From Nitrospira sp. (lineage in GTDB: Bacteria > Nitrospirota > Nitrospiria > Nitrospirales > Nitrospiraceae), in contig JACOEK010000001.1 of the NCBI GenBank assembly GCA_024998595.1, positions 62,001 to 126,000 of the forward strand: a DNA stretch of 64,000 nucleotides, given 5' to 3'. Under the pieces are notes generated by a model. It saw only the letters and a list, made by a program, of their open reading frames with translations. It searched no databases and was not told the DNA's origin. Below are positions 1-9,251 of the stretch, piece after piece (the first letter of the stretch is position 1; each line of letters starts with the position of its first letter). The position numbers and the translations under genes are program-made.

Positions 1-211
1 CGCTGCCTGTCAGGAGCAGTCCGTCGATTGTCCCGAGGAGGCGGCGACGTGCCGCACGATCGGCCACAAGGGGCAGAATGAGCGGCACCCCACCGAGTTC
101 TTCGATGGCGCGGACATACCGAGCCCGGAGAAAATAGGTGGGCTCCTTGCCGCCCCATTCCTGACGATCACCGGCATTGAAGTCGGGCGTGACTCCGATG
201 ACGGGTTTCAT
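1..211 (-). CDS. Class-I glutamine amidotransferase-like hydrolase (peptidase C26 type), N-terminal fragment
   Basis: Only the first 70 codons are inside the window; the gene runs off the left edge. The reading begins MKPVIGVTPDFNAGD and reaches LLLTGS, the two blocks that open gamma-glutamyl-GABA hydrolase (PuuD-like) and related class-I amidotransferases: a short beta strand with GVTPD, an 'AIEELGGVPLILP' helix-strand, and the DGLLLTGG-type loop. The catalytic Cys-His-Glu lie beyond the edge and cannot be checked. The ATG sits one base after the stop of the upstream exported-protein gene, so the two are probably co-transcribed. Family assignment is fair; the substrate is unknown. Confidence 0.65.
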   Translation of the reverse strand, partial: MKPVIGVTPDFNAGDRQEWGGKEPTYFLRARYVRAIEELGGVPLILPLVADRAARRRLLGTIDGLLLTGS

Positions 212-212
212 A

Positions 213-689
213 CTATCGGATCGGTTCCAATGGCAGTGGCAGGGGCTCTTGAGGGGTATAGTCCCCGGCCTCCCGCGTGGGTTCGCTCGAAGAGACACCG
301 AGGAAGCGGATCGGTTTATCCCCCTTCAAATGATCCGGTGTGATGATGTACGTGCCGTACATGCTGGGAACCCAAATATTTTTTGCAGTCTGCTCACTCC
401 CACCTGAGAACCCGTAGGCTAATCCGCCGACTACTCCTCCACCGATAGCAAACGCCAGTTTGAGCGGGAAGTAGATGATCGTGGCCAGTGCGGATCCTGC
501 TTGAATGCCGACCCCTGAAGGGCTGGCATCGTTCGAGGAGACGGGGACGTTGGAAGCACTGCCCGATTCTTGTGCTGCGACCGGCACAATGAGGATGGCC
601 AGGGAACACAGCCCCACCAGGCCAAGAACCAAGGCGTTCGACCAGAGGCTGCGGCGTCTTTTACAGGACAGATTGACAGAGACGTTCAC
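213..689 (-). CDS. Hypothetical exported protein with glycine-zipper-like segment
   Basis: 158 residues. A GTG start is chosen because an exact GAAGGAGG lies about 8 nt upstream of it. Residues 14-40 form a hydrophobic signal segment ending in VPVAAQ, a plausible signal peptidase site. A second hydrophobic, glycine-rich stretch (about 66-97, with GGGVVGGLAYGFSGG) could be a membrane-inserting glycine zipper. The C-terminus is proline-rich. No family is recognised. It precedes the amidotransferase fragment by one base, so it is the first gene of that unit. Likely located in the periplasm or outer membrane. Confidence 0.7.
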   Translation of the reverse strand: MNVSVNLSCKRRRSLWSNALVLGLVGLCSLAILIVPVAAQESGSASNVPVSSNDASPSGVGIQAGSALATIIYFPLKLAFAIGGGVVGGLAYGFSGGSEQTAKNIWVPSMYGTYIITPDHLKGDKPIRFLGVSSSEPTREAGDYTPQEPLPLPLEPIR

Positions 690-844
690 GTTAAGTGCCT
701 CCTTCGTGCTGAAATGCTGACGGTGTGAAATTAGAAGATGAGTGCTAATAGACTGTCTACAATTGCGAGTACTCCGTTGTCGTTATAACAAATTCATCCC
801 CATTTTCAAACCCCTTCTGCCTTTGTGACAGTCTCTCTGACTGG

Positions 845-1327
845 TCAGATCCCGGAGGTCTCTCTCAGGTCCAACTCAAGCCGAATGGGATCCGTCACTT
901 GTTCCGGTTGCTCGTGGATGATGCGCTGTAGTTCGGTTACGAACGTTGCGACAGCGACGACCTGGTTTTGCTGTTCGATGCCTGCGTGGAGAGCGAGGTT
1001 CAGTGCGCAGGTACATACGGATTGAATGAAGAGTTCATCAGCCCGATGCATCGCTTCATTCCGCTCTTCCTGGCTGCTGTTTTGTAACTGATGTCCAATC
1101 CAGGATGAAAATCCGATCTCCCGACGAACCTGCTCGAGATATTCAAGGGCTACGTCGATGCCGACCTGTACGCCGCCTTTCCAACTGCGCTTCTTTACAT
1201 TGAAGACACAGCGCAGATGGTCGGGCCGATGCTCCACGGGTTCGGGTCCGAAGAAAAATGTAACGCGGTACTGACTTGGATCTGCTGAGGAGGGAATATT
1301 CATAGATGGCCGAAGGCATTGTATCAT
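845..1327 (-). CDS. Hypothetical protein, conserved-looking, no recognised domain
   Basis: 160 residues, cytoplasmic (no signal or membrane segment). The first in-frame ATG is used; a second ATG at 1303 (MNIPSS) is equally possible because neither has a convincing ribosome binding site. The middle is a mostly helical acidic/basic mix (RADELFIQSVCTCALNLALHAG) and the C-terminus is rich in Glu. It is divergent from the M24 peptidase gene starting at 1397, with about 70 bp between them. I do not recognise a family and assign no function. Confidence 0.5.
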   Translation of the reverse strand: MIQCLRPSMNIPSSADPSQYRVTFFFGPEPVEHRPDHLRCVFNVKKRSWKGGVQVGIDVALEYLEQVRREIGFSSWIGHQLQNSSQEERNEAMHRADELFIQSVCTCALNLALHAGIEQQNQVVAVATFVTELQRIIHEQPEQVTDPIRLELDLRETSGI

Positions 1328-1396
1328 TCAGAAAGGCTGAGAGCACCGCCTGATTGCCGGGTGGTTTCGATGTCGAAATGACGTTATGATGCGACG

Positions 1397-2614
1397 ATGG
1401 ATACTTCCTCTCGCTTTATTGCCCAAGTCAGCCGAATTCAGCAAGCCATTCGAGAGCAGCCGGGCATTGACGGATGGCTCTTCTATGACTTTCGCCATCT
1501 TGATCCCATTGCCTACCGGGTGTTGTTGCTGAACCCTTCGATCCATGTCACGCGCCGCTGGTACTACTGGGTTCCGGCGGTCGGAACGCCGGTTAAATTA
1601 CAGCATCGCATTGAGCCGCATGTGTTGGACGGATTGCCGGGCGAGGTGCGGCTGTACGTCTCCTGGCGAGAACAGCAGGCGGCGCTCAGAGCACTTCTTG
1701 AATCGGCCAAACGGATCGCCATGCAATACTCGCCGATGAATGCGATTCCCTATCTCTCGCGAGTGGATGCTGGGACGTTGGAGCTTCTGCGCAGCTTGGG
1801 TCTAGAGGTTGTCACCTCTGCCGATTTGGTCCAACAATTTGAAGCCGTGTGGGATGATGCGCAGTTGGCCTCCCACCAGGTGGCCGCCATAGGGTTGCGA
1901 GCTATTGTGGATGAGGCGTTCAGGTTTATCGGGACGTCTCTGGCCACGGGTCAATCGCTCACTGAATACGGGCTGCAACAATATATCCTCTCCCGGATGC
2001 ATGCTCGCGGTCTGGTGACCTCGAGTGCCCCGATTGCCGCAGTCAACGCCCATAGTGCAGATCCTCACTACGGACCGTCCGCCGAGGGCTCTGCCCCTAT
2101 CCGGCAGGGAGACCTGGTTCTGATCGACTTATGGGCTAAACAACCGGAGCTCCGGGCCGTCTACGCAGATATCACCTGGACCGGCTTCGTCGGGCCGGTC
2201 GTGCCTCCCAGGCAGCAAGATATCTTTCAAATTGTTCGGCAGGCACGGGATGCAGCCGTGACATTCGTGCAATCGCGTGTACGAGATGGATCATTCCCGT
2301 ATGGCTGGGAGGTCGATGATGTGTGCCGACAAGTCATTCAGCAGGCCGGATACGGGGACTATTTCGTTCATCGAACGGGGCATTCGATTGGCGAAGAAGT
2401 ACATGGCAATGGTGCGAACATCGACAATCTGGAAACGCAGGATGCCCGCCGATTGTTGCCGGGCACTTGTTTTTCCATTGAACCAGGAATCTATCTTCCG
2501 GAAGACTTCGGTATCCGGAGTGAGCTGGATGTCTACCTTTCAGCCGATGACGCGGTGGTGTACGGTCAACCGGTACAAACCGAACTCGTCGCGATTTCCC
2601 TCGCCAGTACCTGA
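1397..2614 (+). CDS. M24-family metallopeptidase (Xaa-Pro aminopeptidase-like)
   Basis: 405 residues with the two-part creatinase/aminopeptidase P layout: an N-terminal domain (about 1-155) and a C-terminal pita-bread catalytic domain (about 160-400). All five expected metal ligands can be read: D244 (VLIDLW), D258 (YADITW), H329 (RTGHSIG), E362 (SIEPGIY) and E376 (RSELDV). It should remove N-terminal residues preceding proline from peptides, with two divalent metals, in the cytoplasm. No signal peptide is seen. The ribosome binding site is weak. Whether it is a true prolidase or aminopeptidase P cannot be told from sequence. Confidence 0.85.
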   Translation: MDTSSRFIAQVSRIQQAIREQPGIDGWLFYDFRHLDPIAYRVLLLNPSIHVTRRWYYWVPAVGTPVKLQHRIEPHVLDGLPGEVRLYVSWREQQAALRALLESAKRIAMQYSPMNAIPYLSRVDAGTLELLRSLGLEVVTSADLVQQFEAVWDDAQLASHQVAAIGLRAIVDEAFRFIGTSLATGQSLTEYGLQQYILSRMHARGLVTSSAPIAAVNAHSADPHYGPSAEGSAPIRQGDLVLIDLWAKQPELRAVYADITWTGFVGPVVPPRQQDIFQIVRQARDAAVTFVQSRVRDGSFPYGWEVDDVCRQVIQQAGYGDYFVHRTGHSIGEEVHGNGANIDNLETQDARRLLPGTCFSIEPGIYLPEDFGIRSELDVYLSADDAVVYGQPVQTELVAISLAST

Positions 2615-2749
2615 AGCCGGGTCTTATCCTCACGGATGAGCCGGGCCTTTCTTGACACTCTTTGCATGGGGCGGCTATCGTGAGAGATCGAATGGCCGGA
2701 GGGGTCTCGTGCCTGGCTGGCCCCTAATTTGTGAGGAAGGATACCGAAC

Positions 2750-3604
2750 ATGTTTGGCACGATGGGATTCTCCGAACTGATCATCATCCTGGTTATCGTC
2801 CTGATTATTTTTGGGGCCGGCAAGCTTCCACAAATCGGGGAAGGGGTGGGCAAGGCCCTGAGAGGGTTTAAGAAAGAAGTCAATGACATACCGGCTCAGG
2901 AGGCCGCGCCTGAACAGAGCGATCCTTCAACCGTGTCGTCCCAGAATCAGGTTCAACCGGTAGCAGAAATTGCCCAGGTAGCCCAGCCTGCGCCGGTTGC
3001 TCCGGCCGCTACCGTTCTGAAAGCCACCGCCCCCTATACGCCTGGTCCTGAGTTAACACCTGGTACGACAGCGGCCTTGATGGCTGCGGCTGCGCCGCAA
3101 GGGCCTCAGGTCGCCCAGCCGCCGAAGCCCCGCGTGGCCACGGTCGCACCAAACCAGGCTGCCCCGGGGTCGGCGGTAGCAGAAAGCCATCAACCCCCGA
3201 CGATGGAAGACCGTATGTCGGCTCCGGCACCCGTGATGCGGGCTCAGTATCCCCCTCTTCCTGCTTCTGCCCAGAGTAAGCCGGTGGCCAAGCGTCCTTC
3301 TGCTATTGTGAATAAAGATGCTGTGGCCCGAGTACAGGCAGCGCAGGCTGCCATGCGAGCAAAGACCGGGCAGTCTCAGCCGGCAGCATTCTCTCCCCAG
3401 GACATGCAGGGTTTAGGTGAAGGGCTGGGAGATGCCGTACGGACCTTCCGGCAGGCCGTTGCTGATGTGCGGAGTTCAGTCGACCCTCAAATGCGGACAA
3501 TTCGGGCAGAAATGGATTCTGCGCAAAAAGAACTGGAACAGTCGATCGAAGCAGCCAAGCAAGCGCCGGTGCTGGACGAGGATGCTCCGGCAAAACCGCT
3601 CTAG
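2750..3604 (+). CDS. tatA: TatA/TatB-like translocase protein with long Pro/Ala-rich tail
   Basis: 284 residues; ordinary TatA is 60-100 and TatB up to about 170. Residues 1-22 carry the single membrane helix (FSELIIILVIVLIIFG), followed by the hinge FGAGKLP and the amphipathic helix GEGVGKALRGFKKEV (30-44), which define the TatA/B family. After residue 50 comes some 170 residues rich in Pro, Ala and Gln. The last 60 residues are helical and charged and contain GEGLGDAVRTFRQAV (223-237), a near copy of the N-terminal amphipathic helix. GAGGAAGGA precedes the ATG. No tatC is nearby. Expected role: pore or receptor component of twin-arginine export; the tail is unusual. Confidence 0.85.
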   Translation: MFGTMGFSELIIILVIVLIIFGAGKLPQIGEGVGKALRGFKKEVNDIPAQEAAPEQSDPSTVSSQNQVQPVAEIAQVAQPAPVAPAATVLKATAPYTPGPELTPGTTAALMAAAAPQGPQVAQPPKPRVATVAPNQAAPGSAVAESHQPPTMEDRMSAPAPVMRAQYPPLPASAQSKPVAKRPSAIVNKDAVARVQAAQAAMRAKTGQSQPAAFSPQDMQGLGEGLGDAVRTFRQAVADVRSSVDPQMRTIRAEMDSAQKELEQSIEAAKQAPVLDEDAPAKPL

Positions 3605-3733
3605 CGCCGGGGGCGCCGGCTAGATTGGGTGCGAGTGTAAAGCAGATGTACATAGGCCTTGGTGCCGAGCTGTTATGCTGATTCCACGTGCGTTCCCCTC
3701 CATGCAGCATGAACCCAGTATTCTGAAATCCAC

Positions 3734-4543
3734 ATGAAGTCCGGTTCTTTTTTGCATGCCGGTTCTCACCTCGCGCTGCTATTTCCGTTGATGCTCTTCT
3801 CAACGCTGTCCGGTTGTTATGTCGATGTCCCGCCAGCAGATCCCGAATCTGTTTCGAGAAGATTAAGTGAACTACTCGGTGATCCGGACCCGGAGGTTCG
3901 ACGCACTGCGGCAGAAGCCCTGGGGAAGATCGGGCATCAATCTGCTAACTCGACGCTTATTGCTGCGCTGGCGGACCGAGATCCCCGTGTTCGCGCGACT
4001 GCAGCACTCGCCTTGGGTCGAGTGAATGACCAAATGAGTGGAGCGGCTCTGGTGGAGCACTTAGAGGATCCATCCGAGGCTGTCCGGAGGGCATCGGCCT
4101 TGGCTCTGGGTGAAGTGGGTGTATCTGCAGCTCATGAGGGGCAGATTCTTCAGGCGCTGCGCAACTCGGATGTTTCTACCCGGGTTGCCGCAAGTCTGGC
4201 CCTCTTAAGCCTAGACACCGTCTCATTCTCAACGGATCTCGTCGCGGGGCTGAAAGATTCGGATCCACAGGTGCGTCAAGGGGTCGCAGCGGTTCTGGGT
4301 GAGACGGGGGACGTGAGATCTCTGCCAAGCCTGGTGGGTCTTTTAAAAAACGATGCCGATGCGGGCGTGCGGGCCGAAGCCGCCTTTCGGCTGGGGAAGG
4401 TCGGGGATACCGGTGTTCTGGGTGCGTTGTCAGCGGTTGTCGAGAAGGACTCGAATCCAACGGTTCGAGAATGGGCGCATTGGGCTAGTCGGCAGATTAG
4501 GACATCGCCCGACTCCGGTTCAGTGAGTCCACGAGGCCAATGA
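3734..4543 (+). CDS. HEAT-repeat lipoprotein
   Basis: 269 residues. The N-terminus is a lipoprotein signal with lipobox LSGC (Cys about 28), so the mature protein should be lipid-anchored. From residue 40 to the end there are about seven HEAT/PBS-lyase type repeats of roughly 31 residues with the pattern DPDPEVRRTAAEALGKIG, DRDPRVRATAALALGRV, DPSEAVRRASALALGEVG and so on. Such solenoids bind proteins; no catalytic residues are expected. The last 47 bp overlap the convergent PilZ-like gene on the other strand. Function is a scaffold by inference only. Confidence 0.8.
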   Translation: MKSGSFLHAGSHLALLFPLMLFSTLSGCYVDVPPADPESVSRRLSELLGDPDPEVRRTAAEALGKIGHQSANSTLIAALADRDPRVRATAALALGRVNDQMSGAALVEHLEDPSEAVRRASALALGEVGVSAAHEGQILQALRNSDVSTRVAASLALLSLDTVSFSTDLVAGLKDSDPQVRQGVAAVLGETGDVRSLPSLVGLLKNDADAGVRAEAAFRLGKVGDTGVLGALSAVVEKDSNPTVREWAHWASRQIRTSPDSGSVSPRGQ

Positions 4544-5015
4544 GCCGCGTTTGAGCCTCCGGATCAATGTCGGTGAACTGAATACCCATTCCTGGAAAGA
4601 GCAAATAACGCTCGGGTTTTGATCTCGCCCAGGCGACTTTCGCACGGGTTTCAAATTTCTGGCTCGGTCGGTCTGGCAAGGCAAATTCAACGGTAAGTTC
4701 CGTGCCGGGCGCCAATGGCGTGCTACTTTCAATAAACAATCCCCCTCCGCCTATCCCGCCAGTCAGGCTGTCGAAATGCTTCCCGTCGTCGGTGGTGCAA
4801 TGTACTTTGATCGCGAGGGGAGCCCGTGGATGCGATCGACTATGTGCAAAGCGAGCATCTTCATCAATAGAGAGCATGTGCTCGATCAGGGTTCCCCAGC
4901 CCAGGACGCCCAGTTGTTGCCCCTTTTGGTCGAATAAAGAAACCGTTTCCTGTTCGCAATCAATACCGAGCGTTTTGCCCTGGTGCTCACGCGTGGCGGT
5001 GACAGGAAATTTCAT
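4497..5015 (-). CDS. PilZ-like domain protein, degenerate c-di-GMP motif
   Basis: 172 residues. Residues 1-60 form a small beta-rich N-terminal module beginning MKFPVTATREHQGKTLGID. A PilZ-like beta barrel follows with the RxxxR motif intact (RSHPR) and the second motif written GIGGGGLFIES, where the canonical Asn/Asp and Ser (N-x-S-x-x-G) are both glycine. PilZ domains bind cyclic-di-GMP through these motifs, so binding may be lost or altered. It is a paralogue of the gene ending at 5082 and is convergent with, and overlaps, the HEAT lipoprotein gene. No strong ribosome binding site is seen. Confidence 0.7.
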   Translation of the reverse strand: MKFPVTATREHQGKTLGIDCEQETVSLFDQKGQQLGVLGWGTLIEHMLSIDEDARFAHSRSHPRAPLAIKVHCTTDDGKHFDSLTGGIGGGGLFIESSTPLAPGTELTVEFALPDRPSQKFETRAKVAWARSKPERYLLFPGMGIQFTDIDPEAQTRLIGLVDSLNRSRAMS

Positions 5016-5081
5016 CGTGAAGTCTCAGAGGGTCCGCAGTGAACCGGTCTATCAAAAATTAGGAGCGTGTGTCGAGAATGT

Positions 5082-5672
5082 TTAGTGGGACTCGCCTTGG
5101 GGAATGCCTTTTACGGAATGGACCAGGTTCAGGACGCGACTTCGTGTCTCCGATGCGATATCCGTGAAACGCACGCCCATTCCGGGGCTAAATGTATACT
5201 GGTCTGCTTTTGGACAGACCCACGCGATCACACCTTTTGCCGACATCCATTCGCTTGGAGCTTCAGGCAGCGTAAATTCCATGGCAAGTTTGGTTCCGAC
5301 GGCTAAAGGTGCAAGGCTTTCGATAAATAGTCCGCCGCCGCCGATTCCGCCTGCTCGACTCTCGAAATCCGTGCCATCCGGAGTGTGGTATTTGACGCGT
5401 ATGGAAAGCGTAATCCGGGGTTCTGACCGAGCTTCCCGGGATTGCTGTGGTTTTCGATAGGTCAGAATCTGGTCGACGAGAAAATCCCACGCGAGGCTTC
5501 CCATTGGTTCGCCGTTAATGCCAACCAAGGTGATCAATTCCTTGGAAGAATCAATCTCAAGCGTTTTGCCCTTATGTCTCGTGCTGGATACGACAGGAAA
5601 TTTCACGCGAGCCACCCTAAGAAGTTCCAGGGTTTCCTGGAAAATGCATCTTGGGCAAGTATAGCGCATCAA
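5082..5672 (-). CDS. PilZ-like domain protein, paralogue with N-terminal CxxC extension
   Basis: 196 residues as read from the ATG at 5672; an in-frame GTG at 5606 (VKFPVVSSTRHKGKT) lines up with the paralogue's start, so the true N-terminus is open. If the longer form is right it adds MMRYTCPRC, a CxxC that could bind zinc. The core repeats the neighbour's organisation: KFPV module, RxxxR (RSEPR), then GIGGGGLFIES with the same Asn-to-Gly and Ser-to-Gly changes. The pair lies head to tail about 66 bp apart and is probably a tandem duplication. Likely a signalling or adaptor protein; c-di-GMP binding is doubtful. Confidence 0.7.
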   Translation of the reverse strand: MMRYTCPRCIFQETLELLRVARVKFPVVSSTRHKGKTLEIDSSKELITLVGINGEPMGSLAWDFLVDQILTYRKPQQSREARSEPRITLSIRVKYHTPDGTDFESRAGGIGGGGLFIESLAPLAVGTKLAMEFTLPEAPSEWMSAKGVIAWVCPKADQYTFSPGMGVRFTDIASETRSRVLNLVHSVKGIPQGESH

Positions 5673-5749
5673 TCGAACTTGTCGATAAAAACTGTGATTG
5701 GGAGCGGTCTAGAGCGGGGGGCAAGGTCTACTGCGGTGCTGCGAGGGGA

Positions 5750-5777
5750 ATAAAAAGAGGGGGCCGACGCCCCCTCT
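5750..5777 (-). terminator. Rho-independent terminator downstream of clpX
   Basis: Read on the minus strand, a perfect 9-bp stem AGAGGGGGC / GCCCCCTCT with a 4-base loop (positions 5756-5777) is followed directly by a run of T (from 5755 down). It lies about 45 bp after the clpX stop codon, the expected place for the end of the tig-clpP-clpX transcript. Confidence 0.85.
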
Positions 5778-5819
5778 CCCTACTTGGAAATCATTAAATA
5801 TCTGAATGGTTAGAACTGG

Positions 5820-7076
5820 TTATGCGCTTTTGACGTCTTTGTCCTGTTCAAAGATTCGAATGGGCGCATGTTTCCCACTGATGGCATCTTCGGTGATCAC
5901 GACTTCCTTGATCTGTTTCTGAGAAGGGGCGTCGTACATCACATCAAGCATGGCTTCTTCGAGGATTGCGCGTAACCCGCGGGCACCGGTCTTTTGCGTG
6001 AAGGCCTTCCGGGCTACGGCACTCAAAGCTCCTTCGGTGAATCGCAACTTCACCTTTTCAAAGGAGAGCAGTTTTTCATACTGCTTGGTGAGCGCGTTTC
6101 TGGGCTCTGTGAGGATACGAATGAGCGCTTCCTCGTCGAGTTCATCGAGAGTGGCGACGACCGGCAAGCGACCGATAAATTCAGGGATCAATCCGTATTT
6201 CAGCAGGTCTTCCGGCTGGACATGCGGCAGCAGTTCGCTCAATCGAATATCATTGCGGCCCCGGACTTCGGCTCCGAATCCCATAGATTTTCGGTTGAGG
6301 CGTTGTTCAATAATATGTTCCAGGCCGACAAACGCACCCCCGCATATGAAGAGAATATTGGCAGTATTGACCTGAATGAATTCTTGATGCGGATGTTTGC
6401 GGCCACCTTGGGGGGGTACGTTTGCGACTGTTCCTTCGATGAGCTTCAGCAGCGCCTGTTGAACCCCCTCGCCTGAAACGTCACGCGTAATCGATGGGCT
6501 GTCACTTTTCCTGCTGATCTTGTCGATTTCGTCGATATACACAATGCCACGCTCAGCGCGTTCGACATCGTAATCGGCAGCCTGAAGCAATTTAAGAATG
6601 ATGTTTTCTACATCTTCCCCCACATAGCCCGCTTCGGTGAGTGTCGTTGCATCGGCCAACGTGAAGGGGACATCAAGAAATTTGGCCAAGGTTTGAGCCA
6701 GAAGGGTTTTTCCCGTACCGGTGGGACCGACGACCAGAATGTTCCCTTTTTGGAGTTCGACGTCGTCGACGTCCTTGTCTTTGGCTGATATACGCTTGTA
6801 ATGGTTGTGTACGGCCACAGAGAGGATACGTTTAGCGCGATCTTGACCCACTACATATTGATCAAGATGATGCTTGATTTCGGCCGGTTTCTTCAGCTTT
6901 GAGGAGATTTCCTCCTTCGCTTCTTCCCAATCCTCGGCGATGATGTCATTGCAAAGATTCACGCACTCATCGCAGATGTAGACGGTCGGACCAGCGATGA
7001 GTTTGCGCACTTCGTCCCGGCTTTTCCCGCAGAACGAACAACGCAGGTGCCGATCAATCTTTTCCTGTTTAGCCAT
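5820..7076 (-). CDS. clpX: ATP-dependent Clp protease ATP-binding subunit ClpX
   Basis: 418 residues, normal length. N-terminal zinc-binding domain with C13, C16, C35 and C38; Walker A GPTGTGKT at 117-124; pore loop GYVGED at 150-155; Walker B VYIDEIDK at 179-186; the RKSMGFGAE segment carries the MGF version of the ClpP-docking loop. The hexameric AAA+ unfoldase recognises tagged substrates and threads them into ClpP. AGGAGG stands 4 nt before the ATG. It is the last gene of tig-clpP-clpX, 25 bp after clpP, and is followed by a strong terminator. Confidence 0.97.
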   Translation of the reverse strand: MAKQEKIDRHLRCSFCGKSRDEVRKLIAGPTVYICDECVNLCNDIIAEDWEEAKEEISSKLKKPAEIKHHLDQYVVGQDRAKRILSVAVHNHYKRISAKDKDVDDVELQKGNILVVGPTGTGKTLLAQTLAKFLDVPFTLADATTLTEAGYVGEDVENIILKLLQAADYDVERAERGIVYIDEIDKISRKSDSPSITRDVSGEGVQQALLKLIEGTVANVPPQGGRKHPHQEFIQVNTANILFICGGAFVGLEHIIEQRLNRKSMGFGAEVRGRNDIRLSELLPHVQPEDLLKYGLIPEFIGRLPVVATLDELDEEALIRILTEPRNALTKQYEKLLSFEKVKLRFTEGALSAVARKAFTQKTGARGLRAILEEAMLDVMYDAPSQKQIKEVVITEDAISGKHAPIRIFEQDKDVKSA

Positions 7077-7101
7077 GCTGCCTCCTGTAAACCAAGGTCA
7101 A

Positions 7102-7737
7102 CTAGCTCTTGCCGCCATCCTTCCCTGAGTCCGTCGATGCCACCGGCTTAAGGCTCTTCAGGGGGCGTGTGATGACTTCATCGATCAGTCCGTAGCGTTT
7201 GGCTTCTTCGCTGGACATAAAGTAGTCCCGCTCGGTGTCCTGAGAAATTTTATCCAGCGGTTGTCCTGTATGTTTAGCCATGATTTCATTCAGTCGTTCG
7301 CGAATCTTCAAGATTTCACGGGCGTGAATATCGATCTCGGTCGCCTGGCCCTGAAATCCGCCCATCGGTTGATGGATCATGACCCGGGCATTGGGCAGTG
7401 CATAACGTTTGCCTTTTGTCCCGGCTGTCAACAGAAAGGCCCCCATGCTTGCTGCCTGCCCCAAGCAGATCGTATTAATGGACGGTTTGACGTATTGCAT
7501 GGTGTCATAGATGCCAAGTCCCGCCGTCACGCTTCCCCCGGGGGAATTGATGTACAGATTAATATCCTTCTCCGGATCCTCTGCTTCCAGGAACAGCAAC
7601 TGAGCGATAATGAGGTTTGCAAAGACGTCATCAATGGGAGCGCCGAGGAAGATGATGCGGTCCTTGAGAAGACGTGAGTAGATGTCGTAGGCCCGCTCGC
7701 CACGGTTCGTTTGTTCAACAACAATCGGAACTAGCAT
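7102..7737 (-). CDS. clpP: ATP-dependent Clp protease proteolytic subunit ClpP
   Basis: 211 residues. The serine protease triad is present: S97 in GQAASMGA, H122 in [10 protein letters not shown] and D171 in ERDYFMS. The short N-terminus before [14 protein letters not shown] is typical of the self-processed leader. Tetradecameric ClpP degrades proteins delivered by ClpX (next gene) or ClpA-type partners in the cytoplasm. AAAGGA lies about 10 nt upstream of the ATG. It sits between tig and clpX in the order conserved across bacteria. Confidence 0.97.
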   Translation of the reverse strand: MLVPIVVEQTNRGERAYDIYSRLLKDRIIFLGAPIDDVFANLIIAQLLFLEAEDPEKDINLYINSPGGSVTAGLGIYDTMQYVKPSINTICLGQAASMGAFLLTAGTKGKRYALPNARVMIHQPMGGFQGQATEIDIHAREILKIRERLNEIMAKHTGQPLDKISQDTERDYFMSSEEAKRYGLIDEVITRPLKSLKPVASTDSGKDGGKS

Positions 7738-7863
7738 TCGGCTGAATCCTTTCCGCTAGAAGACTGACGGGTGGAAACTCTTCAGTTTACCATACTCATC
7801 CCGCCGGGAATTTGATGCTCACCGCCCGACCTTCAGTAATGCGACTCTAGGCATTCGTTCCTG

Positions 7864-9234
7864 TTAGCCCTGAATCATTGCGTGCTTGTAAACAAAATCC
7901 AATGCTTTGTCAGCCAGAATTCTTGATCGAAGATCGTTCAGCGTATCTTGACCACCGGCTTGAATCATTCGGGTGACTTCCTCGATTGAAAGTTTGACTT
8001 CGGCAGCGAGTCGCGCAATTTCGTTGCTGAGATCCTCATTTGTCACGGTGATGTTTTCTTTCGCCGCGAGCGCTTCCAGTATGAGCCCAACCTTCACCCG
8101 TCGTTCAGCTTCCGGGCGATATTCCTCCTGGAGCTGTTTGGCCTCATCGGCTTGAGGGGACGTTGGCGAAGGCTCAGCACCGTCACCGGCTTTTCGTTGA
8201 CGGGATTGCAATTGTTGACGAACCATAGCGGAGAGTTCTCGTTCGACCAGCGTTCCGGGAAGCTCGAAATGATGGGTCTCCGCGAGTCGCTTCAAAATCG
8301 TATCCTTGTAGGAATCTTCGATATCCTTTTTCAGGGCCCGATCCATTTCAGTGCGGAGCTTCTCTCGGATTTCCTCCAGGGATTGATAGGGGCCACAATC
8401 CTTCGCAAATTCGTCGTCGAGTGCCGGAAGTTGTTTTCGCTTGATCGACTTCACGGTGCAGCGAAAGGTGACGGTTTTTCCCGCGACCCGTACATCGGGG
8501 TGTGTTGCCGGAAAGGCCTGGGGGATGGTGATCACGTCACCATCTTTTTTGCCGACGAGGTGTGGTTCAATCTCAATTCCCAGGACGGAGGAATGAGAGC
8601 CTATTTTGTGAAGATGTCCAGATTTGGTTGTCCCATCAAGAGCAGTGCCGTCCAATGTGCCCTCAATATCTACAACGGCAAAGTCTCCTTCGGCCAAGGT
8701 CGTTCCGGTTGGAGCAGGGTGTAACTGAGCCATTTGTTCCCGAAGAACCTCGAGCGCCTTTTGAACCTGTTCATCCGTGACCGTTCGCTGATCCTGCTTC
8801 AGAGAGATGGGATTCGGAGCTTTGTAGTCGCGAAGCTCAATCGTTGGTTTGATCTCAACTGTTGCCGTAAAGCTGAAGGGGGAATCTTTCTTAACTTTGA
8901 CCCGTTCTAGCGGTGGAATTTCTACAAGAACAGGAACGATTCCCGCCTGACGGATAGCTCGGTCATAATAATCCGGCACCAGACTTCGAATGACATCCTC
9001 TTCAATCGTTTTTGCATAACGCTTCTCAAGCAATTGGAGGGGGGCTTTTCCAGGTCGGAAGCCTGGAATGCGAACTTGTCGATTCAATTCGGAGTAAGCC
9101 TGGACAAAACGCAGGTTCACTTCGTCCGCAGGAACCTCAATCTTGAGCGCTCGCTTCATGGGGCCGAGTTCAGTCATTTCCATTTTCATAAGGCTATTCA
9201 CGTCCTCCGAGTCCGATAATGTTTGGTGCGTCAC
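7864..9234 (-). CDS. tig: Trigger factor (ribosome-associated chaperone and prolyl isomerase)
   Basis: 456 residues from the first ATG. The family usually begins a few residues before 'LGPMKRALKIEVP', so the ATG at 9189 (MKMEMTELGPMKRALK), 14 nt after GGAGG, is a likely true start giving 441 residues. Ribosome-binding domain with the signature GFRPGKAP that docks on L23; a central FKBP-type domain (GDFAVVDIEGTLDG); C-terminal helical arms with a charged insert. It binds nascent chains at the exit tunnel. First gene of the tig-clpP-clpX unit, followed by a 126-bp gap before clpP. Confidence 0.95.
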   Translation of the reverse strand: MTHQTLSDSEDVNSLMKMEMTELGPMKRALKIEVPADEVNLRFVQAYSELNRQVRIPGFRPGKAPLQLLEKRYAKTIEEDVIRSLVPDYYDRAIRQAGIVPVLVEIPPLERVKVKKDSPFSFTATVEIKPTIELRDYKAPNPISLKQDQRTVTDEQVQKALEVLREQMAQLHPAPTGTTLAEGDFAVVDIEGTLDGTALDGTTKSGHLHKIGSHSSVLGIEIEPHLVGKKDGDVITIPQAFPATHPDVRVAGKTVTFRCTVKSIKRKQLPALDDEFAKDCGPYQSLEEIREKLRTEMDRALKKDIEDSYKDTILKRLAETHHFELPGTLVERELSAMVRQQLQSRQRKAGDGAEPSPTSPQADEAKQLQEEYRPEAERRVKVGLILEALAAKENITVTNEDLSNEIARLAAEVKLSIEEVTRMIQAGGQDTLNDLRSRILADKALDFVYKHAMIQG

Positions 9235-9251
9235 GCCAAGTCACATGAGGG

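Noticed and set aside
3600-3624. Terminator at the end of the TatA-like gene
   Set aside because: A stem around the stop codon (TCTAGC / GCTAGA) has an unpaired interior and no T run after it.
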